Position numbers and translations under genes: made by a program. The notes below the pieces were generated by a model. That model was not told where the DNA came from. It saw nothing but the letters and a program-made list of their open reading frames with translations, and did not search any database. A stretch of DNA of 64,000 nt from Burkholderia ubonensis subsp. mesacidophila. GTDB taxonomy: Bacteria; Pseudomonadota; Gammaproteobacteria; Burkholderiales; Burkholderiaceae. Location: the NCBI RefSeq assembly GCF_002097715.1, contig NZ_CP020738.1, positions 2,294,001 to 2,358,000 of the forward strand. The letters run 5' to 3'. Of the stretch, positions 17,252-24,726 are shown piece by piece. Position 1 is the first letter of the stretch, and each line of letters opens with the position of its first letter.

Positions 17252-19003
17252 TCAGTAGCCGATCGCCGAGCCGGCCGGGCGGCGCGGGTCGTTGGAGCCG
17301 TAGACGAAGCCGACCCGGACGTTGCCGGATACCGACGAGTCGTTCCCGGAACTCTGCCGGCTCGCCGCTTCGGTGCCGGGCAAGCCGACCATGATCAGCT
17401 CGGCCGCGCCCCACGGCGTCTGCTCGACCATCTTGTAGCCCATGTTGCGCAGGATCGCGCGCGTATCGGGCGACAGGCCATAGGTTTCGTAATAGACCTC
17501 GTCGGGCAGCCACTGATGGTGGATGCGGGGCGCATCGACCGCATCCTGCGGCGCCATCCCGTAGTCGATCACGTTCAGCACCGTCTGCAGCGTGATCGTG
17601 ATGATGCGCGAGCCGCCCGGCGAACCGACCACCATGAACACCTTGCCGTCCTTCGTCACGATGGTCGGCGCCATCGACGACAGCGGGCGCTTGCCCGGCG
17701 CGATCGAATTGCGGGTGCCCTGCACCAGGCCGAACAGGTTCTGCGCGCCGACCTTCACGGTGAAATCGTCCATCTCGTCGTTCAGGAAGAAGCCCGTCCC
17801 CGGCGGAATGACCACGGCGCCGAAGCGGCCGTTCACCGTATAAGTCGTCGACACCGCGTTGCCGTCCCGGTCGATGATCGAATAGTGCGTGGTCTCCGGC
17901 TTCTCGTGCACGCCGACGCCAGGCTGCACGTCGACCGACGGCGTCGCCGTATCGGCGTGGATGCTCTTGCGGATGTCCGCCGCGTATGCCTTGCTCGTCA
18001 GCTTCGCGACCGGATTGTCGATGAAGTTCGGATCGCCGAGCAGCGTATTGCGATCCTCGTACGCATGCCGCATCGCTTCGGTCATGTAGTGGATCGACGC
18101 CGCTGAGTGATAGCCCAGCTTGCGCAGGTCATACCCTTCGAGGATGTTCAGCGTCTCGCACATCGTCACGCCGCCGGAACTCGGGGGCGGCGCCGACACG
18201 AATTCATAGCCGCGATACGTGCATTTCAGCGGCGCCATGTCTTCCGCGCGATAGGACGCGAAATCGCTCGCCGCGATCACGCCGCCGGCGCGCTTCGACG
18301 CCGCCGCGACGATCTTCGGAATCTCGCCGTGATAGAACGCATCGGGCCCCTGCGCCGCGATGCGCTCCAGCGTGCGGGCCAGATCCTTCTGCACCAGGCG
18401 ATCGCCCGGCTGCAGCGGCGTGCCGTCGGGGCGGAGGAAGATGCGGGCCGCTTCCGGGTCCGTCTTGAAGCGCTGGATCGTCGTGTCGAGGATGTCCGTG
18501 TCGCCGCGCGTCAGGATGAAGCCGTCGCGCGCGAGCCGGATCGCGGGCGCCATCACCTGCTTGCGCGTCAGCTTCCCGTATTTGCGCAGCGCGAGATCGA
18601 GGCCGGCGACCGTGCCCGGCACGCCGACGGCGCGATAACCGTACAGGCTTTCATCCGGGCGGACATTGCCCGACGCATCGAGATACATGTTCGCGGATGC
18701 CGCGGCCGGCGCGGTCTCGCGGAAATTGATGAACCGGTCCCGGCCATCGGCCATGTGGAGGGTCATGAAACCGCCGCCGCCGATATTGCCGCAGCACGGG
18801 TTGGTCACCGCCTGCGCATAGCCGACCGCCACGGCGGCGTCCACCGCGTTGCCGCCTTCCTTCAGGATGTCGATGCCGATTTGCGATGCGAGGTGCTGCG
18901 ACGAGACGACCATGCCGTTCGTCGCTTCGACCGCGGGCTCCGAAGCGGCGAACGCGCACACGTGCAATGCCGACAACAGGGTGAGTACAACAAGCCGCCT
19001 CAT
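17252..19003 (-). CDS. ggt: Gamma-glutamyltransferase
   Basis: The 583-residue protein has a signal peptide (MRRLVVLTLLSALHVCAFAAS) and the complete Ggt domain. Autocleavage would occur before Thr371 in ETTHYSIIDRDGNAVSTTYT, giving the nucleophile at the start of the small subunit. GNIGGGGFMTLHMADG and PLSSMAPTIV further support the call. It acts in the periplasm, hydrolysing or transferring the gamma-glutamyl group of glutathione and related peptides. GGAGGATTCC supports the start at 19003. The next gene downstream is a glutamate-type symporter, and an RpiR regulator is divergent. Confidence 0.95.
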   Translation of the reverse strand: MRRLVVLTLLSALHVCAFAASEPAVEATNGMVVSSQHLASQIGIDILKEGGNAVDAAVAVGYAQAVTNPCCGNIGGGGFMTLHMADGRDRFINFRETAPAAASANMYLDASGNVRPDESLYGYRAVGVPGTVAGLDLALRKYGKLTRKQVMAPAIRLARDGFILTRGDTDILDTTIQRFKTDPEAARIFLRPDGTPLQPGDRLVQKDLARTLERIAAQGPDAFYHGEIPKIVAAASKRAGGVIAASDFASYRAEDMAPLKCTYRGYEFVSAPPPSSGGVTMCETLNILEGYDLRKLGYHSAASIHYMTEAMRHAYEDRNTLLGDPNFIDNPVAKLTSKAYAADIRKSIHADTATPSVDVQPGVGVHEKPETTHYSIIDRDGNAVSTTYTVNGRFGAVVIPPGTGFFLNDEMDDFTVKVGAQNLFGLVQGTRNSIAPGKRPLSSMAPTIVTKDGKVFMVVGSPGGSRIITITLQTVLNVIDYGMAPQDAVDAPRIHHQWLPDEVYYETYGLSPDTRAILRNMGYKMVEQTPWGAAELIMVGLPGTEAASRQSSGNDSSVSGNVRVGFVYGSNDPRRPAGSAIGY

Positions 19004-19365
19004 GACGGAATCCTCCAGAGAAATTACCGGGCCAGACCGGGATGCACAGCTGCCGGTCGGTACGCCGACGCTGCTAATTTTTTGATGTAATAAACAGTAC
19101 ATCCAAGCGAGGGCGCGATCATAGCACGCGGGATTTCACATCAAATACCTAGGGTTATCACCGAATATCAGCGAAATTGACGACAAAAGGTGAAGCGCAG
19201 AATGTTTGATTCATTACATTCACGAATCAGGATGCCGCCAGTCGATGCGTCCCTCAAATTTTGGCCGACGGCCCGATTCCCGTCCGCCGATGGGCTAACA
19301 TGCGTGGGTTCACCGGCGGACGCAGGTCTGCCGTTTGTCATTCGAATCTGAAGTGGGAGTGCCCG
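19004..19365. other. Divergent control region of ggt and the RpiR gene
   Basis: About 360 bases, AT-richer than the genes, with no supported coding frame. It holds two inverted repeats: GATGTA-N8-TACATC at 19084-19103 and TGATTC-N11-GAATCA at 19207-19229. The first is listed separately as a candidate operator. No clear sigma-70 hexamer pair was found for either gene. Confidence 0.5.
19084..19103. promoter_or_regulatory. Inverted repeat GATGTA-N8-TACATC ahead of ggt
   Basis: GATGTA (19084-19089) and TACATC (19098-19103) form a perfect inverted repeat 81 bases before the ggt start. RpiR-family regulators often bind such AT-rich palindromes, and the divergent gene encodes one. The pairing of site and regulator is inferred from position only. 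Confidence 0.45.
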
Positions 19366-20244
19366 ATGGGGACGAGCATCAGGGCGTTGCTGTTATCCCA
19401 GATGGATAGCTATACGCCGTCGGAACAGAAGGTCGCGCACGCGCTGCTGGATCGCTATCCCAGTCTCGGGCTGGGGCCCATCGCACACTTTGCGAAGCAG
19501 GCCGAGGTCAGCGACCCGACCGTCTTTCGCTTCGTCGTCAGGATCGGCTTTCCCAATTACTCGTCGTTCCAGCAGGCGCTGTACGACGAAATCGACACCG
19601 CGATGAACTCGCCGCTCGCGCGAATGGATGCGTTCCACTGCGCCTCCGGCATGCGCGACAGTCATTCGGCGATCTTTCAACGGCTCTCCCGGTCGCTGGC
19701 CACCACGATCGAAGGGCTCGACGCGGCCGCATTCGACGAAGCGGTGACGCTGCTGGCGAAACCGGACGTCCGCATCTTCTGCGGCGGCGGGCGCTACACG
19801 GCGCCGCTCGCTTCGCTGTTTTCCTTTACCCTCGCCTACGCGCGCCCGCATGTTCAGTATGTCGAACCGAACGTCAACCTGGCCTCGGTCTCGCTGGCGG
19901 ACATGGGCGCCAGCGATGTGCTCGTCATCTTCGATTTCCGCCGTTACCAGAAAGACAGCATCCGGTTCGCGCAAGCCGCGCACCGGCTCGGCACCCGGAT
20001 CCTGCTGATCACCGACGAATGGAACTCGCCGATCAGCGCGTTCGCCGAGATCGTGCTGCGGATCCAGGGGCGCCCTTTCGCGATGCTGCAGACCAACGTG
20101 CCCGCGCTTGCGCTTGCCGAAGCACTCGTGATCGGCGTGACGAACCAGCATCCGGAACTGGCGCGGCAGCGGATGGAGAAGATCGAATATCTCAACACGG
20201 GGGGCATCGAACAGGATACGAACCAGCGGGATTTGCCCGAGTGA
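19366..20244 (+). CDS. MurR/RpiR-family transcriptional regulator
   Basis: The 292-residue product has an N-terminal RpiR-type HTH (YTPSEQKVAHALLDRYPSLG, then FAKQAEVSDPTVFRFVVRIGFPNYSSFQQAL) and a C-terminal SIS domain (about residues 130-260). SIS domains normally bind phosphosugars, but members near amino-acid genes also exist. GTGGGAG before the ATG at 19366 sets the start. It is divergent from ggt and the symporter, which are its probable targets. Part of the GGG-loop region (RIFCGGGRYTAPLASLF) replaces the usual phosphosugar-binding serines, so the ligand may not be a classic sugar phosphate. Confidence 0.88.
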   Translation: MGTSIRALLLSQMDSYTPSEQKVAHALLDRYPSLGLGPIAHFAKQAEVSDPTVFRFVVRIGFPNYSSFQQALYDEIDTAMNSPLARMDAFHCASGMRDSHSAIFQRLSRSLATTIEGLDAAAFDEAVTLLAKPDVRIFCGGGRYTAPLASLFSFTLAYARPHVQYVEPNVNLASVSLADMGASDVLVIFDFRRYQKDSIRFAQAAHRLGTRILLITDEWNSPISAFAEIVLRIQGRPFAMLQTNVPALALAEALVIGVTNQHPELARQRMEKIEYLNTGGIEQDTNQRDLPE

Positions 20245-20275
20245 TCGTCATCTGACGCGATTGCACCGCCTCGCA

Positions 20276-20295
20276 GGCCGCCGGCTCCGGCGGCC
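20276..20295 (+). terminator. GC hairpin after the RpiR gene
   Basis: GGCCGCCGG (20276-20284) and CCGGCGGCC (20287-20295) are perfect complements separated by two bases. It lies about 30 bases after the RpiR stop. There is no T run, so it is at best a weak intrinsic terminator. Confidence 0.4.
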
Positions 20296-20320
20296 GACCT
20301 CGCCTTACCTCGCCATTCGC

Positions 20321-20350
20321 GGGAATAAATCCGCCGCTTCGCCGGTATCG
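20321..20350 (+). promoter_or_regulatory. Predicted ECF promoter of the metallophosphoesterase-cupredoxin pair
   Basis: GGGAATA (20321-20327) is followed after exactly 17 bases by GTATCG (20345-20350). The ECF sigma operon has GGGAATA-N17-GTTATC and the DUF4148 pair has GGAATA-N17-GTTGGA, so the three look like one promoter class. A mirrored TTTATTCCC lies at 20367-20375, giving a large imperfect inverted repeat over 20321-20375. Confidence 0.6.
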
Positions 20351-20420
20351 CACGCGAAAGCGCCGGTTTATTCCCGGACGATCCGGCCGTCCGGTTCCGT
20401 CATACGATTGCGAGGCTGAC

Positions 20421-21365
20421 ATGTCTTCATCGAACCCTACCCGCCCGTCGCGCCGCAGGGCCCTGCAGTGCATGGCCTTCGGCGGTCTCGGCACGCTGTT
20501 CACGCTGTCGGGCGGCATCCTGACGCCGTTCGACCTCGCGCTCGCGCAGGACAGCGGCGCCCGCCCGGCCGATGCGGGGCGACCGCTGTTCCTGCAGATC
20601 AGCGACACGCACATCGGCTTCAACAAGGACGCGAATCCCGACGTCGCGGCCACACTGCAGCAGACCATCGACCTCGTCAACGGCATGTCGGCCAAACCCG
20701 CGCTGGCCATCCACACGGGCGACATCACGCACCTGTCCAAGGCCGCGGAGTTCGACCGCGCGTCGCAGCTGCTGTCCGGGCTGCGCGTGCCGGAGCTGCA
20801 CACGGTGCCCGGCGAGCACGACGTGACCGATGGTTCGGGCGCCGAGTATTTCAGCCGGTTCGGCAAGGCGTCGGACAACCGTGGCTATTACAGCTTCGAC
20901 CATGACGGCGTGCATTTCGTCGGGCTCGTCAACGTGATGCATTTCAAGCCCAACGGGCTCGGCAGCTTCGGCGAGGACCAGCTCGCGTGGCTGGAACAGG
21001 ATCTCAAGGGCAAATCGTCGAGCACGCCGATCGTGGTGTTCTCGCACATGCCGATGTGGACGATCTACGAACCGTGGGGCTGGGGAACCGGCGACGCGCC
21101 GCAGGTCGTCGGCATGCTGCGGCGCTTCGGCTCGGTCACCGTGCTGAACGGGCATATCCACCAGATCGTCTCCAAGGTGGAAGGCAACATCACGTTCCAT
21201 ACCGCACGCTCCACCGCCTTCCCGCAGCCGACCGCCGGCAACGGCCCCGGCCCGGTGCCGCTCACGGTGCCGCATGATCAGCTCGCGAAGATGCTGGGCG
21301 TGACGACCGTCGCGTTCGCCGGCCATCCCGTGGCGTCGGCGCTTCACGACGCCACGCTCGGCTAA
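20421..21365 (+). CDS. Exported metallophosphoesterase
   Basis: The 314-residue product opens with a twin-arginine signal (SRRRALQCMAFGGLGTLFTL) ending near ALAQD. It carries all calcineurin-like motifs: ISDTHIG (Asp62, His64), HTGDITH, VPGEHD (the usual N in GNHD is replaced by E), FSHMP and LNGHIHQ. It would be a folded, metal-loaded periplasmic phosphoesterase of unknown substrate. It is followed 17 bases later by the cupredoxin gene and probably shares a transcript. The ECF sigma/anti-sigma pair faces it. Confidence 0.9.
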   Translation: MSSSNPTRPSRRRALQCMAFGGLGTLFTLSGGILTPFDLALAQDSGARPADAGRPLFLQISDTHIGFNKDANPDVAATLQQTIDLVNGMSAKPALAIHTGDITHLSKAAEFDRASQLLSGLRVPELHTVPGEHDVTDGSGAEYFSRFGKASDNRGYYSFDHDGVHFVGLVNVMHFKPNGLGSFGEDQLAWLEQDLKGKSSSTPIVVFSHMPMWTIYEPWGWGTGDAPQVVGMLRRFGSVTVLNGHIHQIVSKVEGNITFHTARSTAFPQPTAGNGPGPVPLTVPHDQLAKMLGVTTVAFAGHPVASALHDATLG

Positions 21366-21382
21366 GCGGCAAGGAGGCCATC

Positions 21383-21724
21383 ATGAAGAATCGTGCATTG
21401 CCCCGCACCCTCGTCGCACTCGCGCTCTGCGCGGCCGCGTCCGTGTCGCCCGGCGCGGCGTTCGCGCAGAGCGCGGGCGGTCCGCTCGTGACCATCAAGA
21501 ACTTCATGTTTTCGCCGATGTCGACCACGATCAAGGCCGGCACGACGCTCACCTGGAAGAACCTCGATGCGGAACCGCACACCATCGTCAACGACGCGGG
21601 CATCTTTCATTCGAATGCACTCGACCAGGATGAAACGTACTCCTATAAGTTCGACAAGCCCGGAGTCTACAAGGTCTTCTGCGGGATTCACCCGTTCATG
21701 AAGGAAACGATCACGGTGCAGTAA
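21383..21724 (+). CDS. Cupredoxin-family periplasmic protein
   Basis: The 113-residue product has a signal peptide (about residues 1-29, ending AFAQS) and one cupredoxin domain with a complete type 1 copper site: His66 (EPHTI), Cys100 and His103 (VFCGIH), and Met106 (PFM). It resembles amicyanin/plastocyanin-like electron carriers. AAGGAGGCC precedes the ATG. It is the second gene after the metallophosphoesterase. The redox partner is not evident; the ECF regulon context suggests an envelope or oxidative stress role. Confidence 0.92.
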   Translation: MKNRALPRTLVALALCAAASVSPGAAFAQSAGGPLVTIKNFMFSPMSTTIKAGTTLTWKNLDAEPHTIVNDAGIFHSNALDQDETYSYKFDKPGVYKVFCGIHPFMKETITVQ

Positions 21725-21808
21725 GCCGGATCGCCGCGCTCCATGCCGGACGATGCATGCCGCAACCGGGCATGCGTCGCTGCGCAAGTCTCGTGCGCCC
21801 GCGAACGC

Positions 21809-22597
21809 CTACGATCCGGCCACCGCGCGCAACCGTTCGACAAACCCGCCGAGCTCGCCGGCGCCCGCATCGGTGACGGCCCAGTAGTTCATTCGCCCGG
21901 CCGACCAGCGCGCGACGTGATAGCCCTGTTGCTCGTAGACGCGCGGTTGCCCGCCGGCGCCGTTCCCCGGCCACACGTAGACGTTGATCGGATGGCGCTG
22001 GTACCGATACACGAGCACCGCGACGGTCCGCCCGCCGACGTAATCGAGCCGTCCGCCGACGAGCGGATAGCCGTCCCGCGCCAGATCCCGCACCGGCGGC
22101 GCAAAATCGATCTTGCCGTCGAACCACGGCTTGACCGTATGCCGGTCGGTCGACACGACGTCGGTCAGGTGATCCAGCTGAAGCGAGCGCACATGGCTGT
22201 CGACGAGTTCCGTCCTGAGCTGCTCGTCGGCCGTCGGAACGGACAGCCAGAGCGCGCCGCTCCACGCCAGCGCCAGCGCGCTGACGGCCAGCGCGCCCGC
22301 CGGCGCCCAGATCGGCATGCCGATCGCCCTCCGCGGCCTCAGCCAGCCGGACAGGCGCCGGCGCACGGATCGGCGGGCACGCAGATCCGCCGCGATCCGC
22401 GCGCGCAGTGCGTCAGGCGCGACGAACCGGAGGTCGGCCGACTTCAGCAGCGCACTCACCTGCTGCTGGGTCGCGAGTGCGCGCCGGCATGCGTTGCAGC
22501 GGGCCAGGTGACGCTCGAGCGCCGCACTCTCAGTGAGACTCAACTCGTTGTCGACGTATGCCGCGAGCACGTCGCATGCTTGCTGATGATCCATCAC
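21809..22597 (-). CDS. Anti-sigma factor, ZAS-type, membrane anchored
   Basis: The 262-residue protein has an N-terminal zinc-finger anti-sigma domain with His30-x3-Cys34-x2-Cys37 in ERHLARCNACRR, one membrane helix near residues 98-118 (APAGALAVSALALAWSGALW), and a periplasmic domain of about 140 residues with GYPLVGGRLDYVGGRTVAVLVY. It would hold the ECF factor inactive until a periplasmic signal is sensed. Its ATG overlaps the sigma stop codon (22594-22597), so the two are coupled. Confidence 0.9.
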   Translation of the reverse strand: MMDHQQACDVLAAYVDNELSLTESAALERHLARCNACRRALATQQQVSALLKSADLRFVAPDALRARIAADLRARRSVRRRLSGWLRPRRAIGMPIWAPAGALAVSALALAWSGALWLSVPTADEQLRTELVDSHVRSLQLDHLTDVVSTDRHTVKPWFDGKIDFAPPVRDLARDGYPLVGGRLDYVGGRTVAVLVYRYQRHPINVYVWPGNGAGGQPRVYEQQGYHVARWSAGRMNYWAVTDAGAGELGGFVERLRAVAGS

Positions 22598-23130
22598 GCC
22601 TCCTGCCCCATGTTCACGAGAATCGCGGCGAGCTGCCGGCGCCCGCGCCCGAGGCGCGACATGACCGTGCCGATCGGCACGCCGACGATGCTCGCAATTT
22701 CCTTGTACGACAGCCCTTCGATCTCCCGCAGCACGACGACCTCGCGGTGCTCGACGCTCAGGCTCTCCAGCGCCTTGACGACCTGCCTGCGGTCCTGCGC
22801 GCGCATCAGCAGGGTCTCGGGACTGAGGCAGCCTTCGTCGCTCAATACCGGCGCGGCGTCGTCATCGTCGAGCGACAGCGATTCGGCCGTGCGGCGCCGG
22901 TTCTGCCGATACCACGTGAAGAACACGTTGCGGACGATGCTCAGCAACCACGCGCGCGCATCGTCGCCGTCGAACCTGTCGATGAACCTGAAGGCGCGGA
23001 CATACGCTTCCTGAACGATGTCCTGCGCATCCTGGTCGTTGCGGGCAAGCCAGCGGGCGACGTTGTACGCGGCATGCATGTGAGGCGACATCAGCGCATC
23101 GAAGCGCCTGACAGGAGTCTGCTCGTCCAT
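22594..23130 (-). CDS. ECF RNA polymerase sigma factor
   Basis: The 178-residue product has sigma region 2 (NDQDAQDIVQEAYVRAFRFIDRF, then ARAWLLSIVRNVFFTWYR) and region 4 (LSVEHREVVVLREIEGLSYKEIASIVGVPIGTVMSRLGRGRRQL), joined by an acidic linker (about residues 88-105), and no region 1 or 3. It would direct polymerase to a small regulon. Its own promoter candidate (23175-23204) matches elements ahead of the metallophosphoesterase and DUF4148 genes, consistent with autoregulation. It is coupled to the anti-sigma factor. Confidence 0.93.
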   Translation of the reverse strand: MDEQTPVRRFDALMSPHMHAAYNVARWLARNDQDAQDIVQEAYVRAFRFIDRFDGDDARAWLLSIVRNVFFTWYRQNRRRTAESLSLDDDDAAPVLSDEGCLSPETLLMRAQDRRQVVKALESLSVEHREVVVLREIEGLSYKEIASIVGVPIGTVMSRLGRGRRQLAAILVNMGQEA

Positions 23131-23174
23131 TCCGCACCCGGATCGTCACTTGATCGAAACCACACCGCACAAGT

Positions 23175-23204
23175 GATAACTCCCGACACGCGGGTTCTAT
23201 TCCC
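23175..23204 (-). promoter_or_regulatory. Predicted autoregulated ECF promoter of the sigma operon
   Basis: On the minus strand GGGAATA (complement of 23198-23204), 17 bases, then GTTATC (complement of 23175-23180). It is about 45-75 bases ahead of the sigma start. The same -35 word and the same spacer length occur at 20321 and 23259. Confidence 0.6.
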
Positions 23205-23258
23205 GTCGTGCGCATGCCACGACGACGCCGAGGATTTTTTCAAGGATTCCGGATGAGC

Positions 23259-23287
23259 GGAATAAACGCGCCCGCCGCGAAGTTGGA
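23259..23287 (+). promoter_or_regulatory. Predicted ECF promoter of the DUF4148 pair
   Basis: GGAATA (23259-23264) and GTTGGA (23282-23287) are spaced by 17 bases, the same arrangement as the sigma operon and metallophosphoesterase sites. It ends 43 bases before the ATG at 23331. The -10 half is the weakest of the three. Confidence 0.5.
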
Positions 23288-23330
23288 ACGATTGCAGCAC
23301 GCACCGTTTTCACTTTCGAAGGAGCTGGAC

Positions 23331-23675
23331 ATGAACAAGCCTCTGCGGGTAGGCGTTTCCATCGCGATGCTTTGCGTCGCCGGTTTTGCAACGCAGGCGT
23401 CGGCGCAAGGCAGGACGCGCGCGGAAGTCCGTCAGGAGTTGATCGACGCGGAAAACCACGGCCTGCGTTTCGTGACCGATACGTCGTACCCCGGTGTGAG
23501 CCCGCTGTTCCAAACGCAGGCGGACCGGATGCAGGCCGCGCCCGAGCGCAGCGGAACCGGTAGTCAGGCCGCGGGTTCGACCGATGCGGGCAAGCGCGCG
23601 CTCGCGCCCGCGACGCCGGGCGACGCGGCATGCGTCGGCCCCGTCAGTTTCTGCACGCCGTATTTCGGCAGCTGA
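23331..23675 (+). CDS. DUF4148 family exported protein
   Basis: The 114-residue protein has a signal peptide (about residues 1-23, ending QASAQG) and a DUF4148 segment: RTRAEVRQELIDAENHGLRFVTDTSYPGVSPLFQTQADRM. The C-terminus ends with two cysteines (ACVGPVSFCTPYFGS) that could form a disulphide, unlike the other two family members here. AAGGAGCTGGAC sets the start. It heads a probable two-gene unit and lies next to the ECF sigma operon. Confidence 0.82.
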   Translation: MNKPLRVGVSIAMLCVAGFATQASAQGRTRAEVRQELIDAENHGLRFVTDTSYPGVSPLFQTQADRMQAAPERSGTGSQAAGSTDAGKRALAPATPGDAACVGPVSFCTPYFGS

Positions 23676-23734
23676 GACGCGCGCATCGTCCGTCGCCTGC
23701 TCGCCATTGCATTCACGGTTTCCGGAGCACCATC

Positions 23735-24013
23735 ATGAAGCACCCGATCGGTTTGCTGATCGTCGCCGCGCTGTTCGCCGGCGATGCGGCATCGGCCCAG
23801 ACCTCCGCGCCGCTCACGCGCGCGCAGGTGCTGGAGGAACTCTATCGACTTGAAGCCGCCGGCTACAATCCGTCCGCCGGCGACCAGGGCACGTATCCCG
23901 CGGACATTCAGGCGGCGGAAGCGAAAGTCGCCGCCGCGCAGCAGGCAGCGAAATCGGCGGCGGCCGACGCAGGTACGCCGTCAGCCGGCCTGCCCGCGCA
24001 AGCCGGCAGGTAG
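23735..24013 (+). CDS. DUF4148 family exported protein
   Basis: The 92-residue protein has a signal peptide (about residues 1-21, ending ASAQT) and a textbook DUF4148 core: PLTRAQVLEELYRLEAAGYNPSAGDQGTYPADIQAAEAKVAA. Its alanine-rich tail is probably unstructured. It follows the previous DUF4148 gene by 59 bases and carries CCGGAGCACC before the ATG. The two may be transcribed together from the candidate ECF promoter at 23259. Confidence 0.85.
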   Translation: MKHPIGLLIVAALFAGDAASAQTSAPLTRAQVLEELYRLEAAGYNPSAGDQGTYPADIQAAEAKVAAAQQAAKSAAADAGTPSAGLPAQAGR

Positions 24014-24726
24014 CGGCACGCGATGCCGGCGGCGGAGATTCGCAGGTCCGACCCGGCCAATCCGCCGGGTCGAGGCCTGCTCACGGAGGTGTCTCCCCGA
24101 GCGGCCGGCATGCGGCGCTCGACGAGATCGGTATAAAAGACGCGCGCTTCCCCCGAGGAGAAGAAGCGCGCGGTAAAGCCACCTGACGAATCCGAGGCGC
24201 CAACCGGGCAGTAAACGCCGTCAGGTGGGACACGAGACTAGGGGCCCGTGCCGAGTGAGAACCGTTGAAACTCGCTGAAGTCGCGAATTGCGCAGCCGGT
24301 TCGCTGCGCACTCCACGCCGCCATGCGCGCGTGTCGACCTCCGTCAACCCGCCGTGTTCGGCACGGTCGACATTGCTGTGTACAGCCGCGGCATCGAGCC
24401 GCGACGCAAAAACTGTGATCGCAGATGGTAACGTCGTGGCCGCGTCGATACGGCTGGTGCGCGCGCTCCCGACAATCTGCAATGATCCGGGGGCTGCCGC
24501 CCAACAGGCGCATGTCCGACGGCACCGAGGTTGCCGTCGAATACGGCCAGCCATAGGTGGTCTCTGTCCAATGCTTCCGATGGTCGGGCCGATGCCGGTG
24601 TTCGCAACACCGCCGTCGGCCGTTTCACTTCCGGTCATCGCCTGCCTCGCAACACGAGCGACGACCGCCCTGCCTCTCTACATCCTTCCTGCTTCGTGCA
24701 TCCGGTTGTTCATCACGACGTGAACG
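24014..24726. other. Long gene-poor region between DUF4148 pair and symporter
   Basis: About 710 bases between two converging units. The left part (24141-24228) contains two perfect 10-bp inverted repeats, listed as a candidate RNA. The rest shows only overlapping short frames on the minus strand; one contains DRDHLWLAVFDGNLGAV (about 24515-24565), which looks protein-like, and may be the trace of a degraded gene. No intact gene can be supported. Confidence 0.45.
24133..24232 (-). ncRNA. Candidate structured small RNA ending in a terminator-like hairpin
   Basis: On the minus strand a first stem CCACCTGACG/CGTCAGGTGG (24219-24228 with 24179-24188, ten perfect pairs, 30-base internal region with its own GGCG/CGCC pairing) is followed by a second stem CGCGCGCTTC/GAAGCGCGCG (24163-24172 with 24141-24150, ten perfect pairs, 12-base loop), then TCTTTT. 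This is the shape of an sRNA 3' end with an intrinsic terminator. No promoter was identified, and the family is not recognised. It could instead be a terminator complex between converging operons. Confidence 0.4.

Noticed and set aside
24238..24628. Overlapping minus-strand frames with a protein-like piece (DRDHLWLAVFDGNLGAV)
   Set aside because: Could be a decayed gene, but the similarity is confined to one short piece and no start, length or second motif supports it.
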